A stretch of 64,000 nucleotides of DNA from Gimesia chilikensis. GTDB lineage: Bacteria; Planctomycetota; Planctomycetia; Planctomycetales; Planctomycetaceae. The DNA is taken from assembly GCF_008329715.1 (NCBI RefSeq), contig NZ_VTSR01000006.1, positions 496,001 to 560,000 of the forward strand, given 5' to 3'. Below, piece after piece: positions 8,829-16,543 of this stretch. Under the pieces are notes generated by a model, which saw only the letters and a program-made list of their open reading frames with translations, made no database searches and was not told where the DNA came from. The position numbers and the translations under genes are program-made. How positions within the stretch are numbered: position 1 is the stretch's first letter; every line of letters starts with the position of its first letter.

Positions 8829-9255
8829 CTCAAACTCAAAAACTCGGTTGGCGGGTAATTTGCGGAAGCGGCCCCGTCTTTCCAGCTTCTGAGAGCCAGG
8901 TGACAGACAACTTTCCGCAGCGATGCTTCAGAACGAGTCCTGAAAGCATCTGACCGGGCTCGGAAGAGCGGTAGTCATGGGGTTTATTATATGATCCAAA
9001 CTCGTTTTACAATCGGAATTTAGCTTTTTCTCTGAATTTGAACTGCAGAACTTTTTTGCCCCTTTAAATCTGAGCTGTTTGTCTATAACTAGACAGATTT
9101 CGGAGGCTACTGCCTGAAAGATCCACGTTTTTTGATCCGAGCTGTATTTTGCCGTGCTAAGTCATTCCTTGATATAAGTTTACAACATTTTTGCACAAAG
9201 AAACACCTGTTCTCTCTCAGTTTCCATTTCGGTCCCCTGCAGGAAAGTGTCCCCC
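8829..9255. other. Divergent intergenic region with a nested inverted repeat
   Basis: This gap lies between the leftward SulP fusion gene and the rightward beta-propeller gene. It contains TGTCTA-TAAC-TAGACA (9080-9095), flanked further out by AAATCTG and CAGATTT (ending near 9100), a nested palindrome that could be an operator. No RNA gene or convincing coding frame is present. Confidence 0.4.
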
Positions 9256-10527
9256 ATGCATCAATTCAAACTGATATCACTGTCGCTTGTTTTTATGTTC
9301 GGATTCACGGTGAGTGCCACCAGTGCGGATCAGACACTCCTCAATCAGAGCTGGTCCCAGTGGCGCGGCCCGCAGCGGAATGGCACGCTTTCCGGAACGA
9401 CTCTGCCTGATTCACTGAGTGAACAAAGTCTGAAATTACGGTGGGAGCTCCCTCTGAGTCCGGGGTATTCGGGACCGATTGTGACCGCGGACCGGGTGTT
9501 CGTGACGGAGACCGTCAATGAGGAGACCGAAGTCGTCCGGGCCCTGGATCGTCAGACCGGCAAGGAACTCTGGAAACAGTCCTGGCCCGGTGCGATCAGT
9601 GTTCCCTTTTTCGCGAAAGCGAACGGGGACTGGATCCGCGCCACACCCGCGTTCGATGGAGAGCGATTGTATGTCGCAGGCATCCGGGACGTCCTGGTCT
9701 GCCTGGATGCGGCCAGTGGCAGCATTCTCTGGCGGCTCGACTTTGTGGAGCAGCTCAAATCTTCGCTGCCCTCATTCGGCTTTGCTTCATCTCCCCTCGT
9801 GACTGATGAGGCAGTTTATGTGCAGGCCGGTGGCGGCTTCTGTAAGGTCAACAAATTGACGGGGGAAGTCATCTGGCGTGTGTTGGAAGACGGGGGCGGC
9901 ATGTTCGGCAGCGCGTTCTCTTCTCCTTGCCTGGCGGAACTGGATGGCGTGCTGCAGATTCTGGTTCAGACCCGGACGACACTGGCGGGTGTCGATCCGG
10001 AATCGGGTCAGGTGTTCTGGGAACAGAAGATCCCCGCCTTTCGTGGCATGAATATTCTGACGCCGGCTGTTGTGAACAACACCGTCTTTACCAGCAGCTA
10101 TGGCGGACGTTCGTTTCTGTTTGACATCACCCGCAACGATGGAAAGTGGCAGGTCAAGGAACTCTGGTCGAATGCGATTCAGGGTTACATGTCATCGCCG
10201 ATCATCCTGGACGGGTACATTTACCTGCATTTGAAAAATCAACGTTTTACCTGTCTCGATCTGAAAACCGGGAAAGCGTTCTGGACAACAGCCCCATACG
10301 GTAAATACTGGAGCATGGTCACCGATGGTCAGAAGATTCTGGCGTTGGATCAGAAAGGGGAACTGCTGTTGATCAAAGCCAGTCCCAAGAAATTCGACCT
10401 GCTTGATCAGCGGAAAGTCGCCGACGACTCCTGGGCATACCTGGCTGTCAGCGGTAAGGATCTGTTGATCCGTGACCTGAAGCAGCTCTCTGTTTACCAG
10501 GCAGAGTCGGACAGTCCGAAGAATTAA
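9256..10527 (+). CDS. Secreted PQQ-type beta-propeller protein
   Basis: A 423-residue exported protein with an eight-bladed PQQ-like (quinoprotein, BamB-type) propeller. A signal peptide covers about residues 1-25 (ISLSLVFMFGFTVSATSA). WRGPQRNGTL near residue 35 is the common opening of planctomycete 'WRGP' propellers. Blades carry the quinoprotein signature, for example VVRALDRQTGKELWKQSW, LVCLDAASGSILWRLDF and CKVNKLTGEVIWRV. There is no dehydrogenase active-site pattern, so it is more likely a scaffold or binding protein than a PQQ enzyme. A GTG at 9247 would add three residues; the ATG at 9256 is 11 bases from AGGA. Ten bases separate it from the photolyase gene, so both may be read together. 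Confidence 0.85.
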   Translation: MHQFKLISLSLVFMFGFTVSATSADQTLLNQSWSQWRGPQRNGTLSGTTLPDSLSEQSLKLRWELPLSPGYSGPIVTADRVFVTETVNEETEVVRALDRQTGKELWKQSWPGAISVPFFAKANGDWIRATPAFDGERLYVAGIRDVLVCLDAASGSILWRLDFVEQLKSSLPSFGFASSPLVTDEAVYVQAGGGFCKVNKLTGEVIWRVLEDGGGMFGSAFSSPCLAELDGVLQILVQTRTTLAGVDPESGQVFWEQKIPAFRGMNILTPAVVNNTVFTSSYGGRSFLFDITRNDGKWQVKELWSNAIQGYMSSPIILDGYIYLHLKNQRFTCLDLKTGKAFWTTAPYGKYWSMVTDGQKILALDQKGELLLIKASPKKFDLLDQRKVADDSWAYLAVSGKDLLIRDLKQLSVYQAESDSPKN

Positions 10528-10536
10528 GAGGTTAGC

Positions 10537-12030
10537 ATGAGCGTTCCTGAAATTCGTATCCGCCAGTTGAATGAGGCTCCTCTGAAAGAGGATGGAGACT
10601 TTGTTTTGTACTGGATGATCGCCAACCGCCGCACCCGTTTCAATTTCAGCCTGGAGCGGGCGGTCGAACTGGCGAAGGGTCTGGATAAACCGCTGGTCGT
10701 CTTTGAAGCCTTGCGCTGCGGTTACCGCTGGGCCAGCGACCGGATGCATCGCTTTGTGCTGCAGGGCATGGCGGATAACCGAGCGAACTTTGAAGAGACT
10801 GTGGCGACGTACTACTATTATGTGGAACCCGAGGCAGGTCATGGATCTGGACTGCTGGAGGCACTGGCTGACAAAGCGTGCGCGATTGTTACTGATGATT
10901 TTCCCTGCTTCTTTTTGCCGCGGATGCTGGACCACGTGGCCCCGCGCTTGCCCGTCAGCCTGGAAGCCATCGATTCCAATGGACTGCTGCCTCTGCGGGC
11001 TGCGTCCCAGACTTATCCCACGGCGTATGCATTTCGTCGCTTCCTGCACAAGGAACTGCCGCCCCACCTGCTGGAGATGCCTAAGACGAATCCCCTGGCC
11101 CGTATTAAACTGCCCGAACTGAAATCGCTGCCCAAAGAGATTCTCGATCGCTGGCCGATGGCGACCGATGAACTGCTGACCGCCACGCCTGAAGTACTGG
11201 CGGACCTGCCCGTTGATCACAGTGTTGGTCCAGCATCCTTTGACGGCGGTGAAGAAGCAGCACTCAAAGCGCTGCGGCGTTTCTTCGATACCCGCTTCAA
11301 ACGCTACGCGGACGAACGAAACCTGCCTGAAGAAGAAGTGACCAGCGGGCTCTCCCCTTACCTGCACTTCGGTCACATCTCGACACATGATGTGTTTGAT
11401 TCCATCGCCCGCCGGGAAGAGTGGTCGGTCGAAAAAGTGATGGATCAGAAGCCGTCGGGCAAACGAGCCGGGTGGTGGCAGATGAGTGAGACGGCGGAAA
11501 GTTTTCTGGATGAACTGATCACCTGGCGGGAGCTGGGTTACAACATGTGCTGGCAGCGGGATGACTACGACCAGTACTCTTCCCTGCCCGACTGGGCGCA
11601 GACCACGCTCGACGAGCACGCGTCCGATCCGCGCGAGCATACTTACTCGCTGGAAGAGTTCGAACAGGCGAAAACACATGATCCCCTCTGGAACGCAGCC
11701 CAGACGCAACTGGTGACCGAAGGCCGTCTGCATAATTACATGCGGATGCTGTGGGGCAAGAAAATCCTGCACTGGTCGGACTCTCCTCAGGACGCGCTCG
11801 AGATCATGATCGAACTCAACAACAAGTATGCGGTCGATGGGCGGAATCCGAATTCGTATTCCGGCATCTTCTGGTGCCTGGGCCGTTACGATCGTGCCTG
11901 GGGTCCCGAGCGGGAGATCTTTGGGAAGATCCGCTACATGACCAGTCAGAACACGGCCCGCAAATTCAGCGTCGATGGCTACCTGGAACGCTACGGGAAT
12001 CAGAAACGCCAGGGGGCGTTATTCGATTGA
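10537..12030 (+). CDS. phr: Class II CPD photolyase
   Basis: A 497-residue deoxyribodipyrimidine photolyase that uses FAD and light to split cyclobutane pyrimidine dimers in DNA. Class II is shown by the C-terminal block: ELITWRELGYNMCW (about 326-339), GRLHNYMRMLWGKKIL (about 393-408) and NNKYAVDGRNPNSYSGIFW (about 428-446), followed by RAWGPEREIFGKIRYM. The N-terminal Rossmann-like domain (DFVLYWMIANRRTRFNFSLE) belongs to the same class, found in many planctomycetes and in eukaryotes. Length is normal for the class. GAGGTTAGC precedes the ATG. The link to the upstream beta-propeller is positional only. Confidence 0.95.
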   Translation: MSVPEIRIRQLNEAPLKEDGDFVLYWMIANRRTRFNFSLERAVELAKGLDKPLVVFEALRCGYRWASDRMHRFVLQGMADNRANFEETVATYYYYVEPEAGHGSGLLEALADKACAIVTDDFPCFFLPRMLDHVAPRLPVSLEAIDSNGLLPLRAASQTYPTAYAFRRFLHKELPPHLLEMPKTNPLARIKLPELKSLPKEILDRWPMATDELLTATPEVLADLPVDHSVGPASFDGGEEAALKALRRFFDTRFKRYADERNLPEEEVTSGLSPYLHFGHISTHDVFDSIARREEWSVEKVMDQKPSGKRAGWWQMSETAESFLDELITWRELGYNMCWQRDDYDQYSSLPDWAQTTLDEHASDPREHTYSLEEFEQAKTHDPLWNAAQTQLVTEGRLHNYMRMLWGKKILHWSDSPQDALEIMIELNNKYAVDGRNPNSYSGIFWCLGRYDRAWGPEREIFGKIRYMTSQNTARKFSVDGYLERYGNQKRQGALFD

Positions 12031-12115
12031 AGTTTACGGCAGCCCTGCACTACACTGACTCTCTGTCAGCCTAATCAATAACGTTTGTCAGTGCACAAGA
12101 CCAGGGAGCCCGGCG

Positions 12116-12907
12116 GTGGCCAGAGATCTTTTTCAGGGAACGGTGCCTTATTACGTGCGGTATCGCGTGCCCTACCCCGAAGAACTGCTCACCCGAATCC
12201 GGGATCGGGCTGCGATCTCCGGAGACGGCTGCCTGCTGGACCTGGGCAGCGGCACCGGTGAAATTGCCTTGAGACTCGCTCCGCACTTCCGGGCGGTCAC
12301 TGCTGTCGAGCCGGACGAGGCGATGCGAACCGCCGGCATACAGAAGATGCAGGATCAGCAGATTCGGAACGTAGAGTGGCTGCCTCAGATGGCGGAAGAA
12401 TTTACTGCAGGGGACGATACTTTCGAACTGGTGTCAATCGGGGCCGCCTTCCACTGGATGGATCGCCCGCGTCTGGCCCGACGAATACGAGAGTGGCTGG
12501 TTCCGGGACAACCGCTGGTCATCCTGGGCTACACCAGTATCTGGAGCGGAACTGCTGAGTGGCTCCGACTGGTGCGGGAAGTTCTGCAGCGCTGCCTGGG
12601 AGAAAAACGGCGTGCAGGTTCGGGCAATTATCCCGAACTGGCTCAGCCTCACGAACAGGTTCTGCTGGAGGCCGATTTCCAGTTCGAGGAAATCAAATAC
12701 CAGCACGCACAAGAGTGGACTCTCGCCGACCTGATCGGCAATCTAAATTCCACATCCTTTGCCTCCCCCGCGGTACTGGGTGAGAAACGGCAAGCGTTCG
12801 AAGCCGACCTGCGACAGACGCTCCTCGCTTACGACTCCAGTGGCTCCTATACCGAAGAGATGACGTTTTACGCCCTGCTGGCATGGCCGTGTAGAACTTA
12901 CCGCTGA
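12116..12907 (+). CDS. Class I SAM-dependent methyltransferase
   Basis: A 263-residue soluble methyltransferase of the Methyltransf_11 type. The SAM-binding glycine motif is LLDLGSGTGEIALRLA (about residues 41-56), followed by the acidic ribose-binding strand VTAVEPDEAM and the motif-III region LVSIGAAFHWMDR. The FHWMD pattern is typical of small-molecule methyltransferases of unknown substrate. It appears to start at GTG with GGGAG upstream. The gene ends ten bases inside the convergent gene on the other strand, an overlap of coding ends only. Confidence 0.8.
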   Translation: MARDLFQGTVPYYVRYRVPYPEELLTRIRDRAAISGDGCLLDLGSGTGEIALRLAPHFRAVTAVEPDEAMRTAGIQKMQDQQIRNVEWLPQMAEEFTAGDDTFELVSIGAAFHWMDRPRLARRIREWLVPGQPLVILGYTSIWSGTAEWLRLVREVLQRCLGEKRRAGSGNYPELAQPHEQVLLEADFQFEEIKYQHAQEWTLADLIGNLNSTSFASPAVLGEKRQAFEADLRQTLLAYDSSGSYTEEMTFYALLAWPCRTYR

Positions 12908-13371
12908 CGATATCCGTGATACAGATTCAGTAGGCGATAGTCTTCAGCCTGTCTGATCTGTTCGACGGTGATCTCTGCCAATTTGGACAGCAGCAGAGCA
13001 CCGCCCGTGAACAGTATTCCGCGTGTTTTCTGTTTCGGCTTTTCAGTCATTGCTTCTAAAGCTTTCTCTTCTGCTATATGTCCGAAGAACTCCCGTAGCA
13101 AACGGTCTTCGTCTTCTGAAATGGAAGACGGATTTGAAGGAAGAAATGGAGCAATGTTAGTTTGAGAGAGCAGGATGTGCCCATTCGTCAGGTGATTTTG
13201 TTTCTGCTCTGTGTTTTCCGGTTCAGAAACGGCAACCAGCGGTGTGACTAAGGCCGGCGGTGCGGGTAACTCGATCGTTCCCAGTTCGTAAATACTTCCC
13301 TGCTTTTCGGTTGCAGAAACGAGAGAACAGGTCAGTCCCCAGATGACGACGGTGAATAACAGCTGACGCAT
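12898..13371 (-). CDS. Hypothetical secreted protein
   Basis: A 157-residue protein with a signal peptide (MRQLLFTVVIWGLTCSLVSA). The start at 13371 is chosen because AGGGGG lies seven bases upstream; an in-frame ATG at 13443 would bury the signal peptide. The mature part is Pro- and Gln-rich at first, then acidic and helical (EDEDRLLREFFGHIAEEKAL), then has a hydrophobic stretch GILFTGGALLLSKLAEI that may be a second membrane segment. I recognise no family. Its end overlaps the convergent methyltransferase gene by ten bases. Confidence 0.6.
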   Translation of the reverse strand: MRQLLFTVVIWGLTCSLVSATEKQGSIYELGTIELPAPPALVTPLVAVSEPENTEQKQNHLTNGHILLSQTNIAPFLPSNPSSISEDEDRLLREFFGHIAEEKALEAMTEKPKQKTRGILFTGGALLLSKLAEITVEQIRQAEDYRLLNLYHGYRQR

Positions 13372-13470
13372 GGCAGGCCCCCTTTCCGGTTCGATAAGTG
13401 AACGCGTTCCTTCAGCCGCGGTTCTTATCAGAACGAAGCCCATGTGTCGAGGCCTTTTGTCCAGTGCCGC

Positions 13471-13881
13471 TCAGTAAATGGGCCAGATGCCGGGGGTGGC
13501 GAGTTCGAGCACATGGTCATCGGGATCGCGGAAGTAGAGACTTTCGCCGCCGCGGGGCCAGCTCATGCGGCTGATAATTTCCACGCCTGCAGAGACGAGG
13601 CGTTCTTCCCATTTTGCGAGGTCGTCCCGTTCGATGGCGAAGGCGAAGTGGACCGGGCCATCACCATCGTGTGGTGGAATCACACCCCCTTCGAGATGGG
13701 CAGCGGTATGCGTGGCGCCCCGTTTGAAGATCAGAAACACGCTGCGGTCGCCGGCATTCATCGCGCAGAACCGCTGGTCCTCCGCCATGATTTCGAATTC
13801 AAACAACTGCCGATAAAAGTCGACCGCGGTCTGCAGGTCATCCACGTAAATCGACGTCTCCAGTACGCCATGCACTTTCAC
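13471..13881 (-). CDS. VOC (glyoxalase/dioxygenase fold) family protein
   Basis: A 136-residue protein of the vicinal-oxygen-chelate superfamily, whose members are glyoxalases, extradiol dioxygenases and antibiotic-binding proteins. Two beta-alpha-beta-beta-beta modules are visible: LETSIYVDDLQTAVDFYRQL at the start and HFAFAIERDDLAKWEERLVS in the middle, closing with LYFRDPDDHVLEL, the usual second metal-binding strand (D-P-D-x-H-x-L-E-L). Substrate cannot be told. It lies 14 bases downstream of the small HTH gene in the same direction. Confidence 0.85.
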   Translation of the reverse strand: MKVHGVLETSIYVDDLQTAVDFYRQLFEFEIMAEDQRFCAMNAGDRSVFLIFKRGATHTAAHLEGGVIPPHDGDGPVHFAFAIERDDLAKWEERLVSAGVEIISRMSWPRGGESLYFRDPDDHVLELATPGIWPIY

Positions 13882-13895
13882 TCTGGTCTCTCCTC

Positions 13896-14120
13896 TCAGG
13901 CTGCCTGACTCTGTGCTTCCGCTTCATAACGCAGGATATCACCGGGCTGACACTCCAGGTATTCACAGATCTTTTCCAGCGTCGCGAAGCGAATCCCTTT
14001 GACTTTTCCTGACTTGAGCAGCGATAGATTCTGCTCGGTAATCCCCACATGTTTCGCCAGATCGCGTGAGGTGACTTTGCGTCGGGCCAGCATGACATCC
14101 AGTGTTATATAAATTCGCAT
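13896..14120 (-). CDS. Small HTH (Cro/CI-like) regulator paired with a DUF2975 protein
   Basis: A 74-residue DNA-binding protein made up almost only of an XRE-type helix-turn-helix: RDLAKHVGITEQNLSLLKSG holds helices 2 and 3, followed by FATLEKICEYLECQPGDIL. This is the YozG-like type that is regularly encoded next to a DUF2975 membrane protein, as here. It probably controls its own small operon; the membrane partner may modulate it, which is inference. The order on this strand is DUF2975 gene, HTH gene, VOC gene. Confidence 0.85.
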   Translation of the reverse strand: MRIYITLDVMLARRKVTSRDLAKHVGITEQNLSLLKSGKVKGIRFATLEKICEYLECQPGDILRYEAEAQSQAA

Positions 14121-14199
14121 CGATTCCTGCTTCGCTCGCTAAAACTCGTGTTAAGCTCTGATTCTACTATAGCTGAATTCCCGGCGGGTCACCAGACGT

Positions 14200-14733
14200 C
14201 TAAATGATCTGGGCGTGTTCTTCCGCGATCAGACTGGCCCGCTTTAACAGATTCGCCAGCAGAAAGATGAGTGCTCCAACTCCCGCCAGGATGAACTGAT
14301 TCGAACCGATGCTGATCGCCAGCATTCTCTGTCCGGGCGGATTATGCATCGTCAATACCACACTGAGCGCCGCGCCGCAGATGGGAGATAATAAAGCAGA
14401 GCCCATCAGCCCCAGGGCAAAACGTTTCAGCAGCCGACTGTTTTGTGTGCCCAGATAATCTTCGGCACAACAGGCTTTGAGAAAACGACGTAGCGAAATC
14501 AGCCCCCAGTACGTGGGTGCGATCAGCAGGGCAGAGAGTAAAACCATGCCCACTTTAGTTGATACCGGCAGCGGAAAAGGAATGGCCTGGACAGGAATCC
14601 TGCCATTCTGTTTCGCGATCAGGTCGGCACAAAACCAGACCCAGATTAAAAATGCGGGCATCACCCAGAGGGACAGAGCACACAGATAATACAGAATACG
14701 GCAAATGACACTGGTACGATCTTTACGAGCCAT
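14200..14733 (-). CDS. DUF2975 membrane protein
   Basis: A 177-residue inner-membrane protein with four hydrophobic segments: LYYLCALSLWVMPAFLIWVWF, VGMVLLSALLIAPTYWGLISL, FALGLMGSALLSPICGAALSVVL and FILAGVGALIFLLANLL. This matches DUF2975, as does the ending 'LL.RA..I.eE.....I'. AAGGA lies eight bases before the ATG at 14733; a TTG at 14751 overlaps that site and was rejected. The HTH gene follows 79 bases downstream, the usual pairing. Function of the pair is unknown; a stress- or envelope-responsive role is only a guess. Confidence 0.8.
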   Translation of the reverse strand: MARKDRTSVICRILYYLCALSLWVMPAFLIWVWFCADLIAKQNGRIPVQAIPFPLPVSTKVGMVLLSALLIAPTYWGLISLRRFLKACCAEDYLGTQNSRLLKRFALGLMGSALLSPICGAALSVVLTMHNPPGQRMLAISIGSNQFILAGVGALIFLLANLLKRASLIAEEHAQII

Positions 14734-14848
14734 CTCAGGAATCCTTTCCAAAGGGTTTTAATGTAAGACGGCGAATTTTTATCGTTTTACGATAAACAGC
14801 ACAACCCCGGTTTTTGAGATTTCGGGATCGATTCCACTTCCCGCCGCT

Positions 14849-16294
14849 CTAATTCCCCTGCGACAGCCAGCCTCCCGGCTGTGGTGTCGCGGTGGACTGC
14901 GTATCGCGGTACCAGGCTTTGAGCTGCTTGAGCATTTTCGCAGCCTGAGCAGGTTCGGTTTTCTGCAGGTCCTCTTTCTCGCCCGGATCGCGATCGAGGC
15001 GATAGAGTTCGACCTTTTCATTTTCGAAGGTGCCTGGTTTCGCACGGGGATGCTGCACAACCAGTTTCCAGGGACCGTCCCGCATCGCTTCTGCGCGACC
15101 GCCCCGATTCGAAAGTGAGGCCCAGAACAGCGGACGCGGCGGGAGCGATTTCTGTTCAAACAGAACCGGAGAGAGATCGACGCCATCCAGGGGACGCTCC
15201 CGGGGCGGAGTCACCTGGGCGATTCCCAGCAGGGTCGGCATGACATCGATGCTGATCGCAGGGACGTCCGAGACGGCGCCCGCCTCAATCTTACCAGGCC
15301 ACCAGGCGATGGCGGGCACGCGATGGCCGCCTTCATAAACCGAACCTTTGGCACCCCGTAGCGTGGGACTACCACTCGGGAAATCACGCGAGGGACCATT
15401 GTCCGAGAAGAACAGCACGAACGTATTTTTATCGAGTCCCGATTTCACGAGGAACTCACGAATCTGCCCTACGCCTTCATCGACGGGGAGCGTCATCCCT
15501 TTGAACTTCTCGATGCGTTCCCCTTCATGGGCCGGCTTCCAGCGTTTCCAGCCTTCGGCTTCGGTGCGACGAACCGGATCGCCGGGAACCTGGACCGGAT
15601 TGTGAATCGCTTCATGTGCCAGGTAGAGGCAGAAGGGACGGTCCTGATTGTCCTTGATGAACTGCAGGGCGTACTGGTTGATCAGGTGCGTCGAGTAGCC
15701 GGGTTCCTCGGTCTCCTTGCGTCCGTGCCACCAGTCGTGTTTGACGTGGTCTCCCACATGACTGATGAAATCAATATTGCCGCTGTGATAACCGACGAAG
15801 GTATCGAACCCGTGATTGTCAGGATGATACTCTGCGGAATTGTGCGGGTAGCCCTGGTGCCATTTCCCGATCAGGCCGGTCTGGTAACCTGCCTGTTTCA
15901 ACAGTTCGGCGAAGGTGTTTTCGCTGCGTTTCAAACCTTTCAGATGCTCGGGATGATCGCTGACCGGATGGATGACCGCTTCAATGCCGGCCCGCTGCTG
16001 ATAGCGACCGGTGAGCAGACCGGCCCGCGTGGGCGAACAGACGGTGCCTGAAGAATGAAAGTCGGTCAGCTTCAGGCCTTCCGCTGCCAGCCGATCGATC
16101 TCGGGAGTTTTAAAGTAGGGATTGCCGAAACAGCTGACTCCGGCATAGCCCATATCGTCGACCATAATCACGATCAGATTGGGGCGATCTCCCGGCGTCC
16201 GCGGGGCTGCGGCTGTGGTGCTTCGTAGAGCAGACAGGGAGAGACAGAGCGTCAACAGGCACAGACTTAAGATACGCATCCCGGAATTGAGCAC
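14849..16294 (-). CDS. Secreted arylsulfatase-family enzyme
   Basis: A 481-residue exported sulfatase that should remove sulfate esters, most likely from algal polysaccharides or glycans, as planctomycetes carry many such enzymes. A signal peptide covers about residues 1-30. The metal site begins with NLIVIMVDDMGYAGVSCFGN (DD at about 46-47). The formylglycine motif is CSPTR with C86, so maturation by a formylglycine-generating enzyme is expected. FFSDNGPS is the second metal-binding segment. GTG at 16294 is preferred because AGAGGA lies eight bases upstream; an ATG five codons later has no such site. Exact substrate cannot be read from sequence. Confidence 0.92.
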   Translation of the reverse strand: MLNSGMRILSLCLLTLCLSLSALRSTTAAAPRTPGDRPNLIVIMVDDMGYAGVSCFGNPYFKTPEIDRLAAEGLKLTDFHSSGTVCSPTRAGLLTGRYQQRAGIEAVIHPVSDHPEHLKGLKRSENTFAELLKQAGYQTGLIGKWHQGYPHNSAEYHPDNHGFDTFVGYHSGNIDFISHVGDHVKHDWWHGRKETEEPGYSTHLINQYALQFIKDNQDRPFCLYLAHEAIHNPVQVPGDPVRRTEAEGWKRWKPAHEGERIEKFKGMTLPVDEGVGQIREFLVKSGLDKNTFVLFFSDNGPSRDFPSGSPTLRGAKGSVYEGGHRVPAIAWWPGKIEAGAVSDVPAISIDVMPTLLGIAQVTPPRERPLDGVDLSPVLFEQKSLPPRPLFWASLSNRGGRAEAMRDGPWKLVVQHPRAKPGTFENEKVELYRLDRDPGEKEDLQKTEPAQAAKMLKQLKAWYRDTQSTATPQPGGWLSQGN

Positions 16295-16543
16295 GATTCG
16301 ATTCCTCTTTGATTACAGGTAGAAACGGGAAGATCAGGCGGGTCGCGCATCGATTATAACAGACGCGAGAGGAAAAGCACGGTTGCACTCCCAGACCCTG
16401 CTATGACAGTCTGACCGGCGTCCTTTGAAATCTGAAATTTCTGCTTGCGTTCCTGCAAACAATTCAGGACGATTGTACTTCAGATCAGTCGATCCAATTT
16501 CATTTCTTATCATTCTGGATCTCTTAGCTGGCGGGACCAAATC

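Noticed and set aside
10192-11772. 526-codon leftward frame opposite the propeller and photolyase genes
   Set aside because: Its length results from codon bias on the sense strand; it spans two real genes and matches no family.
13444-13908. Rightward 154-codon frame opposite the VOC gene
   Set aside because: It is antisense to a clear VOC family gene and has no family features of its own.
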